64,000 nt of DNA from Dallia pectoralis (taxonomy: Eukaryota; Chordata; Actinopteri; Esociformes; Umbridae): NCBI GenBank assembly GCA_029465975.1, contig CM055744.1:1054001-1118000 (forward strand). The letters are read 5' to 3'. Numbering within the stretch: the stretch's first letter is position 1; every line of letters begins with the position of its first letter. Positions 43,701-55,600 of this stretch are shown here, in pieces. A program made the position numbers and the translations under genes. Below the pieces are notes generated by a model. That model searched no databases, had not been told where the DNA came from, and worked only from the letters and a program-made list of their open reading frames with translations.

Positions 43701-46700
43701 GCCGATGGAAGCCTACTAGCCTGCCTATAGTCTGCTATTTCTAAGCGATTCAATATGATATAAAATAAATAAAATCTGTATCTTCTCCGAAGAAAGAAAT
43801 GCCTCCCAACTAACTTGATGCTAATAGGTCTAACATAATGTGTTGTTCGTGTGAAAGTCGAGTGATGTTTGGATAATAATCAATATACTTACATGCTTGA
43901 TATGATTCAACAAACTCGTAGTGCCATCATCGTTTACCAATTTCTGGTTGCATATGTGGCAATAAGCATTTCTCCTCACTGATAATGTGAAATGTTTCCA
44001 AACCAGATATTTTTGGAAACATTTATTGGCGGCATATTTGTCCGCTCTAGCCTACTATTGCAAAGTCCTTGAGTGGCCAAGTCAGAGGCCTGACTTAAAT
44101 CCAATAAAAGATCTGTGGATGGACTTGAACACAGCAGTCAATCACCGCTCACCACATATGTAGCACGATAGGTAGCTCTATGAAGTATTAAACCATGAGA
44201 CTGAACACTTTTCCAACTCTGTTATCCAAATTTTCATTAGGTTTTACATTTAAGAACTTGCCTTTTACGGCAGAATGTCTAAATATAGCTGAGACCAAAA
44301 ATATATTTAATTGGGTTTTGATTTCAGGTTGTATAACAAAAAAGGCAATTTTCAAGGTATGATGATTTTCTATAGGCACTGTATGTATTTCCAACTAGTG
44401 GAAAAAAGGCACAGCGGGTGAGATGTTTGCAATTAAAGTAGGTCAACGTAAGCCCTTATCTAGTGGCAGGAGCCAAGCTCACTGCTTTTCTCTGAACACC
44501 ATTGAGACATATAAACCAGGGACTCACTCAGTAGTTATAAACCAGGGACTCACTCAGTAGTTATAAACCAGGGACTCACTCAGTAGTTATAAACCAGGGA
44601 CTCACTCAGTAGTTATAAACCAGGGACTCACTCAGTAGTTATAAACCAGGGACTCACTCAGTAGTTATAAACCAGGGACTCACTCAGTAGTTATAAACCA
44701 GGGACTCACTCAGTAGTTATAAACCAGGGACTCACTCAGTAGTTATAAACCAGGGACTCACTCAGTAGTTATAAACCAGGGACTCACTCAGTAGTTATAA
44801 ACCAGGGACTCACTCAGTAGTTATAAACCAGGGACTCACTCAGTAGTTATAAACCAGGGACTCACTCAGTAGTTATAAACCAGGGACTCACTCAGTAGTT
44901 ATAATCCAGGGACTCACTCAGTAGTTATAATCCAGGGACTCACTCAGTAGTTATAATCCAGGGACTCACTCAGTAGTTATAAACCAGGGACTCACTCAGT
45001 AGTTATAAACCAGGGACTCACTCAGTAGTTATAAACCAGGGACTCACTCAGTAGTTATAAACCAGGGACTCACTCAGTAGTTATAAACCAGGGACTCACT
45101 CAGTAGTTATAAACCAGGGACTCACTCAGTAGTTCCATCTTTGTCCCTCCAGGATTCTGGGAAGCCTCATCTCTGCTCACATCCTCCTGACTGACTCTAA
45201 GCATCCTTTCGGCGATGTCGGTCTGGAGGACTATGACGACGAGCTGCTTCACCTGGCCCACGACCTGGCAGTGCGCCTGCTGCCCGCCTTCGAGAACACC
45301 GGCACAGGCATTCCCTACCCCAGGGTGAGAGGAGAGCTGCCTAGTCCACATGAGTTGAGGAATATCTAAGACCAGTCCTACAACATTTGTTTAGGGATGC
45401 ACTAATGCCACTGTCAGTGTCTGTTTTGACTACAAAACATTAAGTGTCTGTCAACACATCGGATTTTGCCCCATTTCATTTGTTGACATGTGCTATAATT
45501 TCTGGCATTTTTTGTCATACAGCGTGTCGACAGGTGTTGTCATACAGCGTGTCGACAGGTGTTGTCATACAGCGTGTCGACAGGTGTTGTCATACAGCGT
45601 GTCGACAGGTGTTGTCATACAGCGTGTCGACAGGTGTTGTCATACAGCGTGTCGACAGGTGTTGTCATACAGCGTGTCGACAGGTGTTGTCATACTGCGT
45701 GTGGACAGGTGTTGTCATACTGCGTGTGGACAGGTGTTGTCATACAGCGCTTCGACAGGTGTTGTCATACAGCGCGTCGACAGGATTTGTCATACAACGC
45801 GTCGACAGGTGTTGTCAGACAACATTTCATTCACAACTTTCTAAAGAGTAATGGTTGTGGAACTTGACCATTTTAAGAAAATGTGTTCATCTACAAAAAG
45901 TTTATTATTTTGCATTTCTATTGCAGTACAGTTTATAGTGGGATTGTCTTAACAATATTCTGTTAAAATTGTTACAGTTAATGTGAATTGGCACTTTTAG
46001 CTTGATGTTTTTCGATCACAACTTGACAAATGTGGCCCTCGATCAACTTAAGCATCATGTAATTAAAAGGAAATGTTTTACTGCAGTAAACAGGTAGGCT
46101 TGCTATTTGGCTATGAATCTGATTGGATTCACGCAGTAATTTAAGCTACTTTCAGTAAGCCCGACGTAAATTAGTTAGCTCAGCAAAAGCAAGCTATCTG
46201 GCATTAACTAGCTGGGGTTGCCTTGTTAGGCTAACCTTCACTACTAACACCCTGTGAAATACTTGTTTTGCAAAGTTTATAACTTCTAGTTTTACTAGTG
46301 GCTGCTTCTAGTGTTAAGTAATTCCAGCCTGCATGCATTATTGTGGTTGTTGAGTTCATTAGGCATAGCCTGCATGTTTACAATATGCTCGTCATCAACG
46401 ACGTAAAAACCGTTACCACCTCAGGTAAATCTGAAGAGTGGCGTCCCTCCAGACAGCAGCAATGAGACTTGCACTTCGGGGGCTGGCTCCCTGCTGGTGG
46501 AGTTTGGCATCCTGAGCCGTTTGATTGGAGACTCTACATTTGAGTGGGTGGCCAGACGGGCTGTCCGTGCCCTTTGGAACCTCCGGAGCAACGAGACAGG
46601 CTTACTGGGTGAGCCTGTTTGCGTGTGTAAATATGATCATGTATACCTGTACCTTTTCCCATCTTGTTGAATGTCATTGCTGCGTCTTCAACTCCCAGGT

Positions 46701-49700
46701 AACGTGGTGAACATCCAGACGGGTCAGTGGGTTGGCAAGCAGAGCGGCTTGGGAGCGGGGATGGACTCCTTCTATGAGTACCTGCTCAAGTCTTACATCC
46801 TGTTTGGAGAGAAAGAAGACTACCGGATGTTTCAGGCTTCTTATGAAAGCATCCAGAACCATTTGAGGAGAGGGTCAGTCCAGTCAGTGTATTGATGCGT
46901 GTGGCTTTACACAATGTTCTGATGAGTGTATGTGGGTTACCCGGCGCGTATGGGTTACCCGGCGCATGTCGGTTATCTGGTAGTAGGTTGTTTAGTTGTG
47001 TCATAGTGATGATGTCAGTTGAGACCCTTTTCATCTTATGTTTATTTGCAGGAGAGAGTCCTGCAACGAAGGAGAAGGAGACCCACCACTGTACGTCAAC
47101 GTGAACATGTTCAACGGCCAGATCATGAACACCTGGATCGACTCCTTGCAAGCCTTCTTCCCCGGCCTCCTGGTAGAACCCCCCCCTCTCTGGGAATGGA
47201 GCGCTGCACAACCGTCCACATGTCAATCAACATAACCTTAATCAGTGTTGTTAGGTAGACTGTCATGTGTTGATCCTGTATGTGTTTTGCCGCTTTGTGC
47301 CGGCGTTACCTCTGTGTAGATCTCTGACCCCGGCACTGTTACACCTTAGGTTTTGAACGGCGACGTGGAGGAGGCCATTTGCCTGCATGCCTTTTACTAC
47401 GCTATCTGGAAGCGCTTCGGGGCCCTGCCGGAGAGATACAACTGGCAGTTACAGGCTCCGGATGTGCTTTTCTACCCTCTGAGGCCGGAGCTGGTAGAGT
47501 CCACCTATCTGTTGTACCAGGTAACACGCACCGGGGACAGGCTCTGACACATGAGGGTGGTTTGTTTTAATGTCATTAGCCACTACTACTGATCCAGTTA
47601 CTTTCCCCATACAGGCAACCAAGAATCCCTTCTATTTGCACGTGGGAATGGATATCCTTGAGAGCCTGGAGAAAGATGCCAAAGTCAGGTACGAGTCTGT
47701 GCTGTGGAAAAACAAACAGACGTACACACAGACGTACAAGCTGACGTACCCCCGACTGATGTGTCGTTTCCAGGTGCGGTTATGCTACGCTGCACCATGT
47801 CGTGGACAAGTCCAAAGAGGACCGCATGGAGAGCTTCTTCCTCAGCGAGACCTGCAAATACCTTTACCTGGTACATACTGGGCACCGGCTGTCCTCAAAA
47901 CTAACCAAACCGTCTTTCCTCACTGCTAATCCAGTGACCCGTCTCCCCCCAGCTATTTGATGAGGACAACCCACTGCACAAGTCTGAAAACAAGTACATA
48001 TTCACCACAGAGGGCCACGTGGTGCCTATAGAAGAGCGCTTCAGGGAGAAGCAGTGGAGTGATGCGTTCCCCTTAGAGGAGGCCATGGCAGCTGACCGGG
48101 GAACCTTCAACGGGCCTTTCTCCAACACTAGTAATGTAATGACCTAGTGCCGGAAACGCAGACTCTCTGCATCTGATAACATGCACACACCATTTACCTT
48201 AACTTTAATTTCAATTGATGACTTGAATGCCTCAGTCTGAATCGTTCTCTCTGCCTTCTCTCCTCCGTTTCAATTGCTCTTTCTGCTTTGTATTAAGTGA
48301 TTGCTTTAAGTATTGTTAGCAGAATTGGCACTAGATTAACTTTGGGCATTTTGGAAGATTTTAAGCCTATCCTAATTTTAAATATTTTTTATAAATGTCA
48401 CTAAAAGGATAGACTCTAGAGCACTAAACAGGTAGTTTCTCTACTCTCGCTCTTTGAAACACTTGCTTTGCAAATTTGGCAACTACTAGTTTTACTGGTG
48501 GCTGATTCAGGTGTCAAGTTATTCTAGACTTCAGATGTTAATATGGTTGATGATGAGTTCATTAGACATAGCCTACATGTTTCAGATGTTGGTGTTGAGT
48601 TCATTAGACATATAGCCTACATGTTATTGTGGTTGATGTTGAGCTCATAGCCTACATGTTTCAGATGTTAATGTGGTTGATGTTGAGCTCATTAGACATA
48701 GCCTACATGTTATTAATGTTGTTGATGTTGAGCTAATAGCATACATGTTTCAGATGTTCATTAGACATATAGCCTACATGTTTCAGATGTTCATTAGACA
48801 TATAGCCTACATGTTTCAGATGTTCATTAGACATATAACCTACATGTTTCAGATGCTCATTAGACATATAGCCTACATGTTTCAGATGCTCATTAGACAT
48901 ATAGCCTACATGTTTCAGATGCTCATTAGACATATAGCCTACATGTTTCAGATGTTCATTAGACATATAGCCTACATGTTTCAGATGCTCATTAGACATA
49001 TAGCCTACATGTTTCAGATGCTCATTAGACATATAGCCTACATGTTTCAGATGTTCATTAGACATATAGCCTACATGTTTCAGATGTTCATTAGACATAT
49101 ATAGCCTACATGTTTCAGATGTTCATTAGACATATAACCTACATGTTTCAGATGCTCATTAGACATATAGCCTACATGTTTCAGATGCTCATTAGACATA
49201 TAGCCTACATGTTTCAGATGCTCATTAGACATATAGCCTACATGTTTCAGATGCTCATTAGACATATAGCCTACATGTTTCAGATGCTCATTAGACATAT
49301 AGCCTACATGTTTCAGATGCTCATTAGACATATAGCCTACATGTTTCAGATGCTCATTAGACATATATAGCCTAGATGCATGTTTCAGATGCTCATTAGA
49401 CGTATAGCCTACATGTTTCAGATGCTCATTAGACATATAGCCTACATGTTTCAGATGCTCATGTTTCATGAGATGCTCATTAGACATATAGCCTACATGT
49501 TTCAGATGCTCATTAGACATATAGCCTACATGTTTCAGATGCTCATTAGACATATAGCCTACATGTTTCAGATGCTCATTAGACATATAGCCTACATGTT
49601 TCAGATGCTCATTAGACATATAGCCTACATGTTTCAGATGCTCATTAGACATATAGCCTACATGTTTCAGATGCTCATTAGACATATAGCCTACATGTTT

Positions 49701-50628
49701 CAGATGCTCATTAGACATATAGCCTACATGTTTCAGATGCTCATTAGACATATAGCCTACATGTTTCAGATGCTCATTAGACATATAGCCTACATGTTTC
49801 AGATGTTCATTAGACATATAGCCTACATGTTTCAGATGTTCATTAGACATATAGCCTACATGTTTCAGATGTTCATTAGACATATAGCCTACATGTTTCA
49901 GATGCTCATTAGACATATAGCCTACATGTTTCAGATGCTCATTAGACATATAGCCTACATGTTTCAGATGCTCATTAGACATATAGCCTACATGTTTCAG
50001 ATGCTCATTAGACATATAGCCTACATGTTTCAGATGCTCATTAGACATATATAGCCTACATGTTTCAGATGCTCATTAGACGTATAGCCTACATGTTTCA
50101 GATGCTCATTAGACATATAGCCTACATGTTTCAGATGCTCATTAGACATATAGCCTACATGTTTCAGATGCTCATTAGACATATAGCCTACATGTTTCAG
50201 ATGCTCATTAGACATATAGCCTACATGTTTCAGATGCTCATTAGACATATAGCCTACATGTTTCAGATGCTCATTAGACATATAGCCTACATGTTTCAGA
50301 TGCTCATTAGACATATAGCCTACATGTTTCAGATGCTCATTAGACATATAGCCTACATGTTTCAGATGCTCATTAGACATATAGCCTACATGTTTCAGAT
50401 GCTCATTAGACATATAGCCTACATGTTTCCAGCATGCCCGCTTTCAACAACGTAACATTGACTGGTGAATCTGAAGTTGATCATCAGTTCTGCTTCTTGT
50501 TCTCTGTGTAAATGATACTCTCTGTCTCCTCTCCTCAGTGTGATAGGATCCCAGAGGAGCGGAGGTACATGCTCCCTCTCAAGAGTGTGTACATGAGACA
50601 GATTGATCACATGGTGGGACTGTTTTGA
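40795..50628 (+). CDS. edem1: ER degradation-enhancing alpha-mannosidase-like protein 1
   Basis: Twelve coding exons: 40795-41264, 42782-42854, 42957-43060, 45153-45324, 46425-46608, 46699-46873, 47052-47172, 47350-47520, 47615-47688, 47774-47870, 47953-48135, 50539-50628; 1914 nt, 637 aa, all in frame (human EDEM1 657 aa). An N-terminal hydrophobic signal/anchor (residues 6-35) is followed by a variable stem and a GH47 domain from about 123: MFYFGYDNYMKYAFPHDELN, NDVLGNYSLTLIDTLDTL, SGAGSLLVEFGILSRLIGDS, GLGAGMDSFYEYLLKSYILF, FYPLRPELVESTYLLYQ. The C-terminus is SVYMRQIDHMVGLF. EDEM1 acts in the ER lumen on misfolded N-glycoproteins, promoting mannose trimming and handing them to retrotranslocation. 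It is an XBP1 target in vertebrates. Introns 1, 3, 4 and 11 each hold a minisatellite. Confidence 0.97.
41283..42350. repeat. 60/64-bp minisatellite in edem1 intron 1
   Basis: About 17 units built on GACACGTACAACTCACACGT and CTGGTTAATTTAA. Two unit types alternate: one with TCTGGTTACATGCATGACAC, one with the shorter TCTGGTAACATGACAC, giving a dimer period of about 124 bp. The array starts 18 bp after the exon 1 donor. Confidence 0.93.
43161..44381 (+). mobile_element. Decayed Tc1-like element in edem1 intron 3
   Basis: Inverted ends ACAGTGCCTATAGAAAGTCA (43161) and the reverse form ending TTTCTATAGGCACTGT (44381). A transposase C-terminal remnant lies at about 44070-44130 on the plus strand, reading EWPSQRPDLNPIKDLWMDLN. 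The middle is largely replaced or degraded and includes the 44-bp array. Confidence 0.82.
43372..43591. repeat. 44-bp minisatellite, 5 copies
   Basis: Unit GAATCGTCCTAACTCCCCCC plus GTACAGCACCCTTGCTCTTA and CTTT, five copies exactly 44 bp long with two substitutions. It lies inside the Tc1-like element of edem1 intron 3. Confidence 0.95.
44512..45134. repeat. 26-bp minisatellite, 24 copies, touching edem1 exon 4
   Basis: Unit ATAAACCAGGGACTCACTCA plus GTAGTT, nearly perfect; three adjacent copies carry ATAATCC. The array ends 18 bp before the acceptor of exon 4 (AG at 45151-45152). Confidence 0.96.
45514..45820. repeat. 25-bp minisatellite in edem1 intron 4, about 12 copies
   Basis: Unit GTCATACAGCGTGTCGACAG plus GTGTT. 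The first seven copies are identical; later ones differ (CTGCGTGTGGAC, CAGCGCTTCGAC). Because of the 25-bp period, all three frames cycle and give overlapping spurious open frames. Confidence 0.95.
46248..46390. repeat. Dispersed repeat copy in edem1 intron 4
   Basis: Similar over about 140 bp to 48462-48600 in intron 11: shared blocks include TAGTTTTACT followed by GGTGGCTG/AGTGGCTG, GAGTTCATTAG and CATAGCCT(A/G)CATGTTT. This copy is single and not amplified. Confidence 0.75.
48462..50432. repeat. 33-bp satellite in edem1 intron 11 with its founder sequence
   Basis: From about 48750 to 50432 about 50 units of GCCTACATGTTTCAGATGCT plus CATTAGACATATA are nearly identical, with T/C variants (GATGTTC/GATGCTC) in blocks and a few indels (near 49100, 49372, 49460 and 50049). 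Upstream, 48530-48750 has longer, diverged relatives with TGGTTGATGTTGAGCTCATT inserted, merging into the dispersed repeat also present in intron 4. Open frames on both strands, period 11 residues, are artefacts. Confidence 0.95.
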
Positions 50629-52254
50629 GCTCTCTGAGCCCACCGGTGAGACTCGTATCAGCAGGTGCACTTTGTGTGAAGCTGAGTACTGAAGCTGAGT
50701 ACTGAAGCTGAGTACTGAAGCTGAGTACTGAAGCTGAGTACTGAAGCTGGACCCACAGAGCCTCACCTTCTGCCCAGCTGTTCCGATGCTCAGGACACTA
50801 GGATGCCTTTGAAGAAACATTTGTTATCTTCCTTTTACTGTTTCTTAACATGCATTGCTCGTCGCATGAGGACGTTTTTTAAGACTTTCGCAGAGATTTT
50901 CTGTGGACCAGCTCTGCCACATTCTGTGAGTATGAGTTATTGAGTTTTGGTGTGCTGTCACTAAGCTGGTTGGGATTGTGTTTCACCATAAGTGGTGTTC
51001 TTAACATGCATTTGGTCTATGGGAAATTTGACTTCAGCTCACAATGTGGCTTTCTCTTGACTTGGCTTCAGAAGCCTCTTATTGCACCATATTGATGTAC
51101 CTGTGTGATGTATGCAAATCACACTGTTTTCATGCTCTATGGCATATGAATGCATGTGGTTGTATGTGCCATTACAGAGAGATTATTCAATCACATGGAA
51201 CTTAGTGCCTTTGGCTTTTTGATAGCTTTATTGATACATATTTAACTAGATGATAATGATGCCAATATGGCTCTAATAAAGAGACAATGGTTCCTCCATA
51301 GGTGGCCGCCTCGTAAGGTGGAAATCATTCTTTAATACAGTATATTGAAACTGATCACCGCAAATGCAACTCAGACTGTCATAACTGTGTTTGAACAAAG
51401 CCATAAATGTTTCATGTGTAAGAGTCTTGTCAGTATCGATTTAACAGTTTTTACAGTATTTGTGTGAAATAAATGGCTATATGGCTGCGTTTAGACAGGC
51501 AAGCCAATTACGATCAGACAAATTGTTTCATGTCTGCAAAAAAGCCAAATACACATTTTCTAAATACATGAAACTATAATTAGGCTACGTGTGTAAAGGC
51601 AGCCTACAATGTAAGCCATTTATTTCAGATATGTTCTGTTTAGTCTGCAGCTGGGCATTCATTTTGGTCACATTTTGTTTAGTCACCATGTATATCCAAA
51701 AGATCACTATAACATCAACCAGTGCAAATGGACAAGATCTCTGTGTGAGTCCTTTACATAACAGTGCCAACAATATGTTCAATTCCTTGTAGTACTGGAC
51801 TGGGTCAAGAAATGAACCCTGGCATTGCTAACCACCTGGCCCATTTTCTTCCTTTCACTTCTCAGAGCCTTACAGTCTCGTTACTTTTTAGGTAATTTAT
51901 AATGTTGTGTGTGTGCTGGCTGAGCTCAGTCTGCCTTTTGGGAAGTAATATGAGGAGAAACTCAGGGATTTTATTTTAGTTTTTCTTTAAGGATTCGATT
52001 TTAATCTGGTATTAAATATTACTGTGTTCTTGACATCTAGCTGTGCTTCCGTTGTCTTTGGAAAATCACTGTTATGTTTGTCTTAAAATTGTTGTATTCC
52101 GGATTTAATCATCCCTCAGTTCATCTTGAAATTTGCCTAAGGGGACTTCCAAACATACAGAACTTTATGGTTTTAAGACATTCTCTTAATTTCTGTAAAA
52201 CCTCCTAACAATGTGAAATAAATGCCAGTATAAACAATGACAACACAGGTAAAG
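50629..52254. other. edem1 3' untranslated region
   Basis: No coding motif. A short 16-bp tandem repeat (GAAGCTGAGTACT..., about five copies) lies at 50680-50748. The region separates two convergent genes. Confidence 0.5.
51275..51473 (+). terminator. Candidate polyadenylation signals of edem1
   Basis: AATAAA occurs at 51275-51280 and 51468-51473, 647 and 840 nt after the stop; a third is at 52217-52222. The last would bring the edem1 transcript end close to the gnat1 end on the other strand. Confidence 0.4.
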
Positions 52255-52444
52255 AGGTGTGTTTTCTAAAGAAGCTTTAATATCTTAATTTCTGATTCCC
52301 ATTGCAGTGTAGGGCTGTGTAGGGCTGTAACGCCTGTGTATGTTGCATTTTCTTTTAAAAAGCAGCTTGCAGATATCGTTGCCCTTCTTGGTCCTCTTCT
52401 TCAGGAGATTGTTGCCCACAGTTTGAAAGAAGGCCGGGGTTAAA
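52255..52444 (-). other. gnat1: Likely non-coding last exon of gnat1
   Basis: A donor (AG|GTAAGC, near 52656) follows the gnat1 stop codon by 11 nt on the minus strand. A pyrimidine-rich acceptor (CTCTTTTTCTAAGTGTTAG) ends at 52445. ATTAAA on the minus strand at 52276-52281 could be the polyadenylation signal. A 3' untranslated last exon is common in G-alpha i/t genes. Boundaries are predicted. Confidence 0.55.
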
Positions 52445-52667
52445 CTAACACTTAGAAAAAGAGAGAGAATATTATTTAAATAATGTACAGTGTGTGCCAG
52501 TGGTTGGGGGAGATGTGCTGGATCGTACTGTGTTTAGTGTCACCCCATCCACTGAAACGACCATATGGTTTATGTGGTTTATGTTCTTTGTTATTCAACA
52601 GAAATAGTTCGACCCCACACACAGGATACTTCTCAGTACTATAAAGTCCTGCTTACCTATATATCTC

Positions 52668-55600
52668 CTAGAAGAGCCCACAGTCTTTTAGGTTTTCTTT
52701 GATGATGATATCAGTTACAGCGTCGAAGACAAACTTAACATTCTCTGTGTCCGTGGCACAGGTCATATGTGAGTAAATCTCCTTGATGTCTCGTCGTAAG
52801 TTCAGATCCAAGAACTGGATTTTTATGTAGTTACCAGCATCCTCGTATGTGTTGGGGCCTATAGAGAATCCAACAGTTTTCAGATAAATTGCCAAAACAC
52901 TCAACAGAACTGAATTAGCAGCTGTCTAATGCTGATAAACACCAGTGGTTCCCAACCATTTTCAGTTACTGTACCACAAACTGTATTTTGCTTCCCCTGA
53001 AGTTACCCATAGGGTTTGTTTTACTAGTCAGCCTATGGTGTCTTGTGTTCTCATGTACCCCCAGGGTCCTAGTACCCCTGTTGGGGTACCACTGACATTC
53101 AGTGTTTGTTTCCGTAGAGAAAAAGCTATTGAACCCCGTGTTGTGAACCCACCGTCGTAGTCTGGGAAGCACATGCTGAGGTGAGCCTTTTTGATCTTCT
53201 CTGTAAACACGTCTTTCTTGTTGAGGAAGAGTACGATAGAGGTGGTAGCAAAGTAGCGGTGGTTGCAGATACTGTTGAACAGGTGGAGACTCTCATGCAT
53301 TCGGTTCTTTGTGAGGAAAATCGGGAGCATAAAGATTTACATGAAACAAACTAACAAAATTGTTCTTGCTACGATGCAATTTTTCACAAATTCTCTTCCC
53401 TAATCCTGTGTCTATGATATAAGAATGTTTCTTAGCACAAAGTAAATATTATGGCTTTGACGTAAGGTAAGGATGTTTCTTACCACTTCATCGTCCTCCA
53501 CCAACACCATGTCGTAAGCGCTCAGAGCAGCAATGAATATTATACAAGTCACCCCCTCGAAGCAATGAATCCATTTCTTTCTCTCTGAGCGCTGGCCACC
53601 TACATCAAACATCCTGCAGAAGAGACCAACTCTCACCTCAATCAAAGTACGTTATTCTGCTGCTGTGCTGTTATAACTATGTTGTTACTGTTTTTAGCCT
53701 GAACTCAGGTTATTTGGAGACCTGGATTTTTTGTTTTGTTTTTTCAAGTCTCATCAATGAGAACAGATGCGTCTGTCACTTGTCTTCATCGGGTTTTAGC
53801 CTCACCTGAAGTTGAGGTCTTTTAAAGCGAATTGGGTCTCTATGATGCCAGTGGTTTTCACTCGGGATCGTAGCATGTCCTGCTCAGTGGGAACGTATCC
53901 AGGCAGGATCAGCCTGTCCAAGTCATTCAGATAGCTAGTTATGATGCGCACACACACAGAGAAAGAGAGAGAGAGACAGTCAGAGGGTTTAGTCAACCAT
54001 GTTCTGTCTGGTTCATTAAAAAAAAATTATATTCATTCAATGAACTTTCATTTAAGGCAAAGGTTGAAAACCAGTTCAAATTACGCGGTAAAAACTGATC
54101 TGGAGGAGTTTAAAGAATTCTCATCCACAAGAATTTGTTTGCAGGTAAACATTTTATGTGTATAAGTAAGAACTATCTACTTATAAGGACAACATTTTTC
54201 TCTAGGTGTCTTATCAGTTTCCCAGACCAAAATAGATTCCTAATGCACGCTGAAAGTCTGGAGGCTAACATTGCCTTAAGAAGCCACAATGCCACTTGTT
54301 TTCCTATTGAATTAATGCCTCTGGGAAACCAGCCCGATGTGAACCAGTCATGTTTCATTGGAATCATAAAGAATGGACAGAGATAGAGGTGGAAAACGTA
54401 CTATCCAGCGGAGTCGTTCAGCTGGTACTCTGAAGACCTGTCGAAGCACACCTGGATACCAGTGTCCTTCCACAACCGGAGGATGATGTCAGACAGCTCT
54501 TTTGGCATGGTTCCCTCCTCTATGGTATCTGCCAGGTGCATGAGCTTCCTGGAGTCGTCCTAAGAACACACAGTAGCTACCTGAATACGGTGGTGGAGAC
54601 GGTATACAGTAGCTACCTGAATATGGTGGTGGAGACGGTATACAGTAGCTACCTGAATACGGTGGTGGAGACGGTATACAGTAGCTACCTGAATATGGTG
54701 GTGGAGACGGTATACAGTAGCTACCTGAATACGGTGGTGGAGACGGTATACAGTAGCTACCTGAATATGGTGGTGGAGACGGTATACAGTAGCTACCTGA
54801 ATACGGTGGTGGAGACGGTATACAGTAGCTACCTGAATATGGTGGTGGAGACGGTATACAGTAGCTACCTGAATACGGTGGTGGAGACGGTATACAGTAG
54901 CTACCTGAATACGGTGGTGGAGACGGTATACAGTAGCTACCTGAATACGGTGGTGGAGACGGTATACAGTAGCTACCTGAATACGGTGGTGGAGACGGTA
55001 TACAGTAGCTACCTGAATACGGTGGTGGAGACGGTATACAGTAGCTACCTGAGCAGAAGGATCACCGTAGCTGATGTTGAGTTGAGTCATGCCCTTTACA
55101 ATGGCCATGATGGACTGAAGAGTGTTGCTGTAGATGATGGAAACAAACTCCATAGACTCTTCCAGACTGTATCCGTCTTGATGGATAATTCTGTTGTGAA
55201 AACACGAGAAGCCCAAAATGAAGTTTACATTTAACATTAGAGACAGACTGGTCTCTATTATGGTGTGATACACAAGTGGCATCTTAGTGCCCGGTGACCA
55301 CTGGTAGGCCACCAATGGAATAATGGGTGTACGTACACTCACCGGCCACTACATTAGGCACACCGTCTCAACTGCTTGTTAGTGCAAATATCTCATCAAC
55401 CAGTCACGTGACACAACCCAATGCATTTAGGCATGTAGACATGGTCAAGACGATCTGCTCAAGTTCAAACCAAGCATCAGGGTGGGGAAAAAGTAATTGA
55501 AGTGACTTGAATGTGGCATGATTGATGGTGCCACGCAGGCCGGTTGATGGTGCCACGCAGGCCGGTTGATGGTGCCACGCAGGCCGGTTGATGGTGCCAC

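Noticed and set aside
45444..45867. Three overlapping plus-strand frames with the same SYSVSTGVV pattern
   Set aside because: The 25-bp period cycles through all frames; an array artefact in edem1 intron 4.
48750..50432. CRISPR-like repeat array
   Set aside because: Direct head-to-tail repeats without unique spacers, in a eukaryotic intron; a minisatellite.
48733..50455. Long open frames with an 11-residue period on both strands (up to 322 codons)
   Set aside because: They arise because the 33-bp satellite has no stop in those frames; they lie in edem1 intron 11 and have no independent coding evidence.
52330..52444. A minus-strand open segment (TPAFFQTVGNNLLKKRTKKG) that looks like a coding exon
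   Set aside because: It lies after the gnat1 stop codon and fits a spliced 3' untranslated exon better; no matching protein family is recognised.
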